From the NCBI GenBank assembly GCA_002309765.1, contig DBXY01000015.1, forward strand, positions 12,402-40,000: a DNA stretch of 27,599 nt, given 5' to 3'. Under the pieces are notes generated by a model. The model was not told the DNA's origin, ran no database searches, and saw only the letters and a program-made list of their open reading frames with translations. The position numbers and the translations under genes are program-made. Numbering within the stretch: position 1 is the first letter of the stretch; every line of letters starts with the position of its first letter. This DNA comes from Verrucomicrobia bacterium UBA1200 (GTDB taxonomy: Bacteria > Verrucomicrobiota > Kiritimatiellia > RFP12 > UBA1067). This document shows positions 14,218-20,178 of this stretch, one piece after another.

Positions 14218-15387
14218 ATGAAATACATTAAGCGAAAGATTGAGCCGTGTCTCATGCGTATGTTGAAGATGTTCCCAGCCGTGGTGTTGACGGGCCCGCG
14301 CCGCGCCGGGAAGACCTTCATGTTGCGGAATGTCTTGAAAAACATCTCATGCGTTCAACTAGAAGATCCTGATATACTTCTTTCGGTCAAGGCCGACCCG
14401 CGAGGTTTCCTTGATGGTCTGTCACTTCCTGTAGTGATTGACGAAATCCAGCAGGTTCCGGAGCTGTTCAACTATATCCGGTCGAAAATAGATGCTGACC
14501 CCGATGCAAAGGGGCGTTGGATTCTCACCGGTTCTCACGAGCCGCTGTTGATGCGTAGTGTTGGTGAATCCATGGCGGGTAGAGCCGGTATCCTGCGGCT
14601 TTCGCCGTTTTCGCAGCTTGAGACGGCCGCCGTCACGCCGTTCACGGGCGGTTATCCTGAGGCGTTGGCCGCCGGAAAGGACGCTTCTCTATGGTATTCG
14701 TCCTATATTCAGACCTATCTTGAGCGAGATGTGCGTTCAATCGTCGCAGTTAGGAATCTGATGACGTTCCATCGCTTTCTGCGGATATTGGCGACACGGC
14801 ATGGACAGATGTTGAACAAGACGGACATTGCCGCTCCGCTTGGCGTGTCTGTTCCCACCGTGACGGAATGGATGAATGTGCTTGAAATGTCTGGGCTTGT
14901 CATTAAAGTTTCGCCGTATTACCGTAACGCGGGTAAGCGACTTGTTAAGACGCCCAAAATCTATTTCGCTGATTCGGGACTTGTCTGTCATTTGCTTGGT
15001 ATCCGCTCAACGGCAGAACTCGAGGTCTCTCCGTTCGCCGGGGCGGTGTTCGAGGGATTTGTTGTGTCCGAAGTAATAAAGGCTCAGCAGGCAGCCGGGT
15101 TGGAGAGAGATGTGTATTATTTCCGCGATGAACAAGGACTTGAGGTGGATATTGTGCTTTCGCCGCAAGAGGGAAAAGCGGTACTTGCGGAATGTAAGAT
15201 GTCTAAAACCGTTACGCCAGATATGTCCGTTCCCATGCGGCGCCTTGCGGCGGCGCTAATGGGTAAAGTGGATGACTTGTCCATGTACCTTGTCCACAAC
15301 CCATTAAAGTCTGGCAGGGCCACCCATACTGCGGGAGCGAATGTCCGGGCGGTATCGGTGAAAGAATTCATAGTCGCAATATCTTGA
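14218..15387 (+). CDS. AAA-family ATPase with DUF4143 domain
   Basis: 389 residues from the ATG at 14218. The ATG at 14209 overlaps the -10 box and is unlikely. The AAA_14 domain shows Walker A GPRRAGKT (residues 26-33), Walker B LPVVIDEIQQVP and sensor-like WILTGSHEPLLM. A middle HTH-like part reads LNKTDIAAPLGVSVPTVTEW. The DUF4143 part shows KTPKIYFADSGLVCHLLGI, FEGFVVSEVIK, then YYFRDEQGLEVDIVL...LAECKMSK. The spacing D-..-E-x-K there resembles a PD-(D/E)XK nuclease core. The family is abundant in gut anaerobes. Roles in toxin-antitoxin-like or defence functions are suspected, not proven. Its own promoter and a strong hairpin behind it mark it as a single-gene unit. Confidence 0.88.
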   Translation: MKYIKRKIEPCLMRMLKMFPAVVLTGPRRAGKTFMLRNVLKNISCVQLEDPDILLSVKADPRGFLDGLSLPVVIDEIQQVPELFNYIRSKIDADPDAKGRWILTGSHEPLLMRSVGESMAGRAGILRLSPFSQLETAAVTPFTGGYPEALAAGKDASLWYSSYIQTYLERDVRSIVAVRNLMTFHRFLRILATRHGQMLNKTDIAAPLGVSVPTVTEWMNVLEMSGLVIKVSPYYRNAGKRLVKTPKIYFADSGLVCHLLGIRSTAELEVSPFAGAVFEGFVVSEVIKAQQAAGLERDVYYFRDEQGLEVDIVLSPQEGKAVLAECKMSKTVTPDMSVPMRRLAAALMGKVDDLSMYLVHNPLKSGRATHTAGANVRAVSVKEFIVAIS

Positions 15388-15422
15388 CGGTGTGTTTTCA
15401 ATAAAAATCCGCACTCGTATAT

Positions 15423-15449
15423 GAAATGTCTCCGCAGCGGAGACATTTC
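15423..15449. terminator. Strong hairpin after the AAA/DUF4143 gene
   Basis: GAAATGTCTCCGC and its exact complement GCGGAGACATTTC form a 13-base perfect stem around a single A. The tail CGTCTAACTTTT is only moderately T-rich. It lies 36 bases after the stop and likely ends the transcript. Confidence 0.6.
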
Positions 15450-15489
15450 GTCTAACTTTTGCAAATTCCATCACAACCGCAATTTGTTG

Positions 15490-15498
15490 TGATATAAT
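15490..15498 (+). promoter_or_regulatory. Extended -10 promoter of the unrecognised gene run
   Basis: TGATATAAT is an extended -10 (TG-N-TATAAT). Just before it CACAAC and GTTGTG form an inverted repeat overlapping the spacer, a possible operator. No good -35 is needed with an extended -10. Confidence 0.5.
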
Positions 15499-15583
15499 CC
15501 CCCCCGTTTTCAGCAACTCGGAGCGAGGGTAAGCCCAAACCTTGTTCCGTGATGAGTTAACAAGGGCGTATGGATGCTATGCG

Positions 15584-16054
15584 ATGATTGATAAAGAACG
15601 TGATGCAGTAAAGATGCTGCTTATGATGAATGCGGTCCAGTTTCTGGCGCTTGATTGTCCGCCAAACAATGACCGGCTTGAAGTAAATGTGTTCGCTCTT
15701 ATTCCTAGAATGCGGGAAGTCATGGAGGCGAATGACCCTTCGGCAATTTGCGCCGGCGCCCTTGCGGGTTATTACACCGATTCGATAGAACCGGGGACTC
15801 CTGCTGCGAGGGCAAGAACGGATTATCCTAAGCTATATTCGGAATTGGAGGAGAAATTTCTCGAAAACAGTTGCATAAGGAACTTTCTTTCTGTTGTTGC
15901 TGACGCATATCGCGATGATGGTGAAATGACAATTTACAATCGGCTGGTTGAAAAGAATGCTTACGTGTCTAGCAGTCCCGGAAAAGATTTCGCGCGTGGC
16001 GGTCTTACAATCACACCCAAGAAGCGCGGTTTCTGGTCATCATTATTTGGTTAA
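15584..16054 (+). CDS. Unrecognised 156-residue cytosolic protein
   Basis: Start taken at the ATG at 15584 (MIDKERDAVK). The TTG at 15542 is in frame but has no ribosome site nearby. The protein looks mostly helical, acidic in the middle, with no signal peptide. It ends in a basic and aromatic tail (TPKKRGFWSSLFG). It has no motif I can name. It heads a run of four same-strand genes (15584-17719), with a small membrane peptide starting 11 bases after its stop. The run may encode one membrane-linked function. Coding is supported by length, position behind an extended -10 promoter and the AAGGAGG overlapping its stop for the next gene. Confidence 0.6.
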   Translation: MIDKERDAVKMLLMMNAVQFLALDCPPNNDRLEVNVFALIPRMREVMEANDPSAICAGALAGYYTDSIEPGTPAARARTDYPKLYSELEEKFLENSCIRNFLSVVADAYRDDGEMTIYNRLVEKNAYVSSSPGKDFARGGLTITPKKRGFWSSLFG

Positions 16055-16065
16055 GGAGGGATGGC

Positions 16066-16179
16066 ATGAGTTGGTTGATTTGGATCATTATTGGCGCGGT
16101 TTTGGCGGTTATTGACAAGCGCTTGCTTTTGTTGGGCGCGATAATCTTTGGCATCGGGTTGGGTTTGAAGTGGTGGTAA
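16066..16179 (+). CDS. 37-residue membrane peptide
   Basis: ATG at 16066 follows AAGGAGG (16053-16059) by 6 bases. The product is MSWLIWIIIGAVLAVIDK, then a second hydrophobic segment LLLLGAIIFGIGLGL ending KWW. Two short membrane helices are joined by a charged DKR turn. The strong ribosome site and clean hydrophobic pattern argue that it is real. It could be a small toxin-like or regulatory membrane peptide, but nothing shows this. Confidence 0.6.
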   Translation: MSWLIWIIIGAVLAVIDKRLLLLGAIIFGIGLGLKWW

Positions 16180-16249
16180 TGAGAAAGGGTTTCGCCATGG
16201 AAATTGTGGTGTTTGTTATTAATAATCAAATCAAGAGAGGTGTTCAATC

Positions 16250-16609
16250 ATGGACTATGTAAAGCAAGCTGCAAAAGCAAATCCCTTCGAGGGGCTTTCG
16301 ATATCCGATAAAAAGAAGATGGTCGTGTATTTTCATTATTGTGCGACCCCACGTTTGACTGATGAGGAAATATACAGACGATATGGTTTTGTCTTACCAT
16401 TTGAAGAACAAATGTATCTAGGTGAGGAAATGAGGCTTGCTATGCAGATAGAAATGGAATTGTTGCTAGGAAATGCTTTTAAATCAACATCCACAAATGA
16501 AAAAGCTCCTATGTCCAATCTATCAAGTAAGGGTTGTCTCGTCCCGTTGCTTATTGGCTTGTCGGTTCTGGGGGTATTCATTGTCCAAATTGTGCAACGC
16601 GTGGATTAA
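16250..16609 (+). CDS. Unrecognised 119-residue protein with C-terminal membrane anchor
   Basis: ATG at 16250 follows AGAGAGG by 9 bases. Residues 1-80 are soluble and mostly helical: KANPFEGLSISDKKKMVVYF, then TDEEIYRRYGFVLPFEEQ. Residues about 96-116 form one membrane helix (LVPLLIGLSVLGVFIVQIV) with a short tail, so it is probably tail-anchored with the soluble part in the cytosol. Codon use is A+T-rich, unlike the core genes. Family not recognised. Confidence 0.65.
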   Translation: MDYVKQAAKANPFEGLSISDKKKMVVYFHYCATPRLTDEEIYRRYGFVLPFEEQMYLGEEMRLAMQIEMELLLGNAFKSTSTNEKAPMSNLSSKGCLVPLLIGLSVLGVFIVQIVQRVD

Positions 16610-16666
16610 TCGGAATTATTGCGGGCTTTATCGTAGGGAAACAAGGATGATGAAAGGATTTTCGGG

Positions 16667-17719
16667 ATGGAAACAAAAGTCGGTCTTAAAATCGCGTTTT
16701 GGGTGGTTAGTATCGCAACAATCGCAGTAAGTGCGGAAAATGGTGCGGTAATAGGAAAAACGAATAGAGTTGCGACTGCCGAGCAAAAGGTGGCGGTCAA
16801 GCCGTTCGATATTCCACCGTCGCTGATATTCAGAATGGAAGCGGCGCATTATGCGGCCCTGAGAGGGGAAAGAGGTATCACTAACGCTTTTGACGCACTT
16901 GAGCTTTTTGCGTTAGGAAAGGCGGGATTCACGAATGCCTATGAAATCTCAGTGCGGCCTCGCGGCGAAATGAAGTTTTGCGATGATCAGCTGACGGAAG
17001 AAGAGCGTAAGTCGCTTTGGCCGTTTGAGGTCGAGGCGTTCGAGAAGTCGCTTGAACAGAAGCTTGTACGCGACAAGGGCGGACGTTATCGGCTCGTTCG
17101 CAAATACTTGAGTGAGGTTGCCATGACAAACGATGTCTTTTCGCCTGTTCCCACGCTAAAGGCCGCACATCTTGAACTGCGTGGTGATGACGAACTTGAA
17201 GCATCCAACCCGACAATCCGCTGGGTGAACCATCAAATCGAGCAATGGGCGATAAAACAGATGGATTCTAAGTTCAAACGAATGGATGGCAAGTCCTTCT
17301 GCAAGATGTCGGGCGACGAAAAGATGCCGGAGGACACGTTCGCTTGGGAACTTGATAAGATGGGGGAGGATGGGACTGGTCGGGAATGCTTCGTTATCCA
17401 GCGCGGGGAAGGGGCATGGAATCCACGCGAATACATGTACATCCTTTGGGATGGGAAGGATCGCGTGGTCCCTGTTGCGTCTTTTGCTTCTTTCCCCAAC
17501 CGGAAAGAAGCAGCGGCGTTGAGAATGTATATTTGCGACATAGCCGCGCTTCACAATCTTGCCGTGTTGGAGTGGCGGCATCGCGTGGACAGCCGCGCAA
17601 TGAGTCCGTTACGAATCAAGCTGTTTCTCGAAAAGTCTAAACGATTGGAGGTGCCGACCGCGGAAGGGAATCTTAAGGTGCTTTTTGACCATATTCCCGA
17701 AGCGCGGCTACTAAAATAA
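16667..17719 (+). CDS. Unrecognised exported 350-residue protein
   Basis: ATG at 16667. Residues 1-23 (METKVGLKIAFWVVSIATIA, then VSA) look like a signal peptide or N-terminal anchor. The rest is soluble, rich in Lys and Glu, with alternating helices. A stretch near residues 225-265 (EDTFAWELDKMGEDGTG, then ECFVIQRGEGAW) looks beta-rich. There are no paired Cys or catalytic motifs that I recognise. It is the last of four same-strand unknown genes and ends where the intergenic repeat region begins. It is likely periplasmic. Confidence 0.65.
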   Translation: METKVGLKIAFWVVSIATIAVSAENGAVIGKTNRVATAEQKVAVKPFDIPPSLIFRMEAAHYAALRGERGITNAFDALELFALGKAGFTNAYEISVRPRGEMKFCDDQLTEEERKSLWPFEVEAFEKSLEQKLVRDKGGRYRLVRKYLSEVAMTNDVFSPVPTLKAAHLELRGDDELEASNPTIRWVNHQIEQWAIKQMDSKFKRMDGKSFCKMSGDEKMPEDTFAWELDKMGEDGTGRECFVIQRGEGAWNPREYMYILWDGKDRVVPVASFASFPNRKEAAALRMYICDIAALHNLAVLEWRHRVDSRAMSPLRIKLFLEKSKRLEVPTAEGNLKVLFDHIPEARLLK

Positions 17720-17732
17720 CCGTGCAGAATAT

Positions 17733-17880
17733 GGTTTGACGGTTGGACGGTTTGGCCGTTTGACGGTCGGGCAAATGAAAAACCAAGAATTAAGAGTGAA
17801 AAATAGTGGCAGGACTCTTCATTTTTCATTCCCAAGCTCGTCACTCGTCACCAGTCACTCGTCACTTCTCCTAACCACTA
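17733..17880. repeat. Intergenic mosaic of short repeats before gdhA
   Basis: The 430 bases between 17719 and 18150 have no credible gene. At 17733-17771 the unit GACGGTT/GACGGTTTGG recurs with small changes. At 17840-17865 the 12-mer GTCACTCGTCAC occurs twice two bases apart, followed by more CAC/AAC-type words. Such word-like mosaics look like a dispersed intergenic repeat, but other copies cannot be shown from this window. From 17880 to 18070 I see nothing beyond A+T-rich sequence. Confidence 0.5.
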
Positions 17881-18071
17881 ATCCCTTATTGATAAATAGG
17901 ATTGGCATGGCGAATGCTTACATACAGTGGTGGTGCGATATCGCACGGCAGATAGCGTAGCCATGGTTACTGAACAAATGTTGGCGATAAAATGCGGATA
18001 ATGCGTTTTTATTGCCCGTTTTTAAGCGTTTGCGGCGTTAAGCGGACGCAACGGTAGGGATGTGTTCGTTA

Positions 18072-18118
18072 TTACACGAAATGTAACTTTGTGCCGTGAT
18101 GAGTTACATGATATGTAA
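18072..18118. promoter_or_regulatory. Tandem TTACA-N5-TGTAA operators before gdhA
   Basis: Two perfect palindromic boxes, TTACA-CGAAA-TGTAA (18072-18086) and TTACA-TGATA-TGTAA (18104-18118), have centres 32 bases apart, three turns of the helix. Both lie upstream of the gdhA start chosen here (18150). Binding of two dimers on one face is the natural reading. The regulator is unknown. Confidence 0.65.
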
Positions 18119-18149
18119 TGCGACTGCCGATTTTGTAACAGAGGAAAAG

Positions 18150-19517
18150 ATGAACAAGTATGCTGATCAAGTGCTGAAAGACCTTCGGGCGAAGAACCCG
18201 AACGAACCCGAATTCCTGCAGGCGGCCGAGGAAGTCCTTTCGACCCTGGGTCCGGTGCTGGACGCCAACCCGCAGTATAAAGAGAACGCGATTCTGGAGC
18301 GGATCGTTGAGCCGGAGCGGGTGGTGATTTTCCGGGTTCCGTGGGTGGACGACAAAGGGATCGTGCGGGTTAACCGTGGTTACCGCGTGCAGTACAACTC
18401 GGCAATCGGTCCGTACAAAGGCGGTTTGCGCTTTGATCCGTCGGTCAACCTGTCGGTTCTTAAGTTTCTTGGTTTTGAGCAGGTGTTCAAAAACTCCCTC
18501 ACCACGCTGCCGATGGGCGGCGGCAAGGGCGGTTCGGACTTCAACCCGAAACAGAGCCCACATACCCCCGGCAAGCGGTGCAGTGATGCCGAGGTGATGC
18601 GGTTTTGCCAGAGCTTCATGACGGAGCTGTTCCGCCACATCGGCCCGGACACCGACGTTCCCGCCGGCGACATGAACGTGGGCGGCCGCGAAATCGGTTA
18701 TCTTTTTGGCCAGTACAAGCGTCTTGCCAACGAGTGGACCGGGGTTCTGACCGGCAAGGGGCTTTCCTACGGCGGTTCGCTGATCCGTCCCGAAGCGACC
18801 GGTTACGGCAACATTTATTTCGCTGAGAATATGCTGGCGATGCGCAAGCAGAATTTCGAGGGCAAACTGTGCGTGATTTCCGGTTCCGGCAACGTCGCTT
18901 CCTTCGCGGCTCAGAAACTGTTGCAGTTGGGCGCCAAGGTGCTCACGCTCTCCGACCGTTCAGGCTCTATTTACGTCAAGGACGGTATCACGCCGGAATT
19001 GCTGGCGGAGGTTATGGAGCTCAAGACTGTCAAACGCGGCGAGCTTTCCGAGATCAAGGCCAAGGGCGTCCAGTTCGTCGCCAAGAAGAACAGCTGGCAG
19101 ATTGCGGACAAGATTGACGCCGCCTTCCCGTGCGCCCGCCAGAATGAGCTGAACGGTGAGGATGCCGAATACCTGCTCAAGCATGGTTGCACGCTGGTCG
19201 GCGAGGGCGCCAACATGCCTTCGACCCCGGAAGCGATCGACAAGTTCGTCCGCGCGAAGATCATGTACTCCCCGGGCAAGGCGTCCAACGCGGGCGGCGT
19301 GGCGACCTCCGGTCTTGAGATGTCGCAGAACTCCGAGCGCCTCAGCTGGACGCGCGAAGAGGTCGACGCCAAACTCAAAGGCATCATGAAGTCGATTCAC
19401 GATAATGCGTGGGAAGCCGCCGCCAAGTACGGCAAGAAGGGCAATTACATGGTTGGCGCGAACATTGCCGGCTTCACCAAGGTTGCGGACGCAATGGTGG
19501 CCCAAGGCGTTTGCTAA
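18150..19517 (+). CDS. gdhA: NADP-type glutamate dehydrogenase
   Basis: 455 residues from the ATG at 18150, chosen because GAGGAAAAG precedes it and the in-frame ATGs at 18096-18108 lie inside the operators. It catalyses 2-oxoglutarate + NH4+ + NAD(P)H to glutamate and closely follows the hexameric E. coli GdhA. Visible are FRVPWVDDKGIVRVNRGYRV, SAIGPYKGGLRF, LTTLPMGGGKGGSDF with the catalytic Lys, DTDVPAGDMNVGGREIG, GKGLSYGGSLIRPEATGYG, the dinucleotide fold VISGSGNVASFAAQK with LSDRSGS behind it, and CATQNEL-like CARQNEL, then KASNAGGVATSGLEMSQN. The Ser-Asp-Arg end of the second strand suits NADP. A terminator follows directly. Neighbouring gltS and the Stn-like operon suggest a joint glutamate and redox role. 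Confidence 0.96.
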   Translation: MNKYADQVLKDLRAKNPNEPEFLQAAEEVLSTLGPVLDANPQYKENAILERIVEPERVVIFRVPWVDDKGIVRVNRGYRVQYNSAIGPYKGGLRFDPSVNLSVLKFLGFEQVFKNSLTTLPMGGGKGGSDFNPKQSPHTPGKRCSDAEVMRFCQSFMTELFRHIGPDTDVPAGDMNVGGREIGYLFGQYKRLANEWTGVLTGKGLSYGGSLIRPEATGYGNIYFAENMLAMRKQNFEGKLCVISGSGNVASFAAQKLLQLGAKVLTLSDRSGSIYVKDGITPELLAEVMELKTVKRGELSEIKAKGVQFVAKKNSWQIADKIDAAFPCARQNELNGEDAEYLLKHGCTLVGEGANMPSTPEAIDKFVRAKIMYSPGKASNAGGVATSGLEMSQNSERLSWTREEVDAKLKGIMKSIHDNAWEAAAKYGKKGNYMVGANIAGFTKVADAMVAQGVC

Positions 19518-19527
19518 ACATTAGCCA

Positions 19528-19557
19528 TTGACAAACAACGGGTGCCAAGAGTATCAT
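19528..19557 (+). promoter_or_regulatory. Promoter of the NuoE/NuoF/NfnB-like operon, inside the gdhA terminator
   Basis: A perfect TTGACA (19528-19533) is followed after 18 bases by TATCAT (19552-19557). The spacer contains the left arm of the gdhA terminator and the -10 lies in its loop. The start of transcription would be near 19564, so the new message holds only the right arm. Confidence 0.6.
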
Positions 19558-19589
19558 ATATACCCTTTGGCACCCGTCGTTTTTTTTTT
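19538..19589 (+). terminator. Intrinsic terminator of gdhA
   Basis: ACGGGTGCCAA (19538-19548) pairs perfectly with TTGGCACCCGT (19567-19577). The 18-base loop is A+T-rich, and CG plus a run of ten T follows (19580-19589). It lies 20 bases after the gdhA stop. Confidence 0.85.
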
Positions 19590-19610
19590 GTTGTAAAAGA
19601 AGGAGTCACC

Positions 19611-20096
19611 ATGTGTGAAAATTGCGTTAAGAGCGACCTGTCGCTTCTAGAACCGGTGTTCCGGGAGTTTGAAGGCGACGAACACGCTCTGGTTTCGATT
19701 TTGCAGAAGGCGCAGGAAGTATACGGGTACCTGCCGATTGACGCGGTTTACAGAATCGCCGAAAACCAAAAGGTGTCGCCGGCCAAGGTGCTGGGGGTGG
19801 CGACTTTCTATTCCCAGTTCCGGCTGCAACCCGTGGGCAAGAACCTGATTCTGTTGTGCAAAGGTACCGCCTGCCATGTTAACGGGGCGGACACTATCGC
19901 CAAGGCCATCAAGGAGGAATTGGGAATCGGCGACGGTGAAACCACCGCTGACGGAGTGTTCTCGCTCAAAGAGGTGGCTTGCTTGGGTTGTTGCTCGCTT
20001 TCGCCGGTGATGATGGTTAACGAAACCGCGTACGGTTCTCTCACTCCCGCCAAGGCTAAGGCTATACTGCGCGGGATCCGCGACGAGGGCAAATGA
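19611..20096 (+). CDS. NuoE-like 2Fe-2S subunit of a flavin-based NAD(P)H/ferredoxin complex (StnA/HndA-type)
   Basis: 161 residues from the ATG at 19611, with AAGGAG 6 bases upstream. It has the helical N-terminal part with LVSILQKAQEVYGYLP and VLGVATFYSQF. The thioredoxin-like domain carries the four [2Fe-2S] Cys in two pairs, CKGTAC and CLGCC (first and last Cys of each pair region). This is the 24-kDa-subunit fold of complex I (NuoE), also used in HydC, HndA and StnA. It passes electrons between the flavin subunit and a 2Fe-2S centre in the cytosol. It is first in a three-gene operon and 82 bases before the NuoF-like gene. No membrane complex I genes are nearby, so a respiratory complex is unlikely. 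Confidence 0.9.
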   Translation: MCENCVKSDLSLLEPVFREFEGDEHALVSILQKAQEVYGYLPIDAVYRIAENQKVSPAKVLGVATFYSQFRLQPVGKNLILLCKGTACHVNGADTIAKAIKEELGIGDGETTADGVFSLKEVACLGCCSLSPVMMVNETAYGSLTPAKAKAILRGIRDEGK

Positions 20097-20178
20097 CGGT
20101 GCCGTTGCCGTATCGGGGAACGCGGCGGCGGACTCGGGGTTGAGAAGACGTTTTGTTCTGTTTTGAAAGGTGCTTGAT

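Noticed and set aside
16197..16262. 21-codon frame MEIVVFVINNQ... overlapping the start of the 16250 gene
   Set aside because: It has a weak ribosome site and overlaps the next gene in another frame. It might be a leader but is too short to support.
17981..17996. Possible sigma54 promoter (TTGGCG...ATGC) before gdhA
   Set aside because: The GG to GC distance is one base short of the fixed 12, and the match is otherwise poor.
9376..18071. CRISPR array expected near a Cas_NE0113-type gene
   Set aside because: No regularly spaced repeats of 25-40 bases with unique spacers were found. The tandem repeats present are 12-base coding repeats.
19567..19590. Possible sigma54 -24/-12 promoter (TTGGCAC followed by a T-run) before the NuoE-like gene
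   Set aside because: TGGCAC fits the -24 element, but no TTGC occurs at the required distance. The bases are the right arm and T-run of a terminator.
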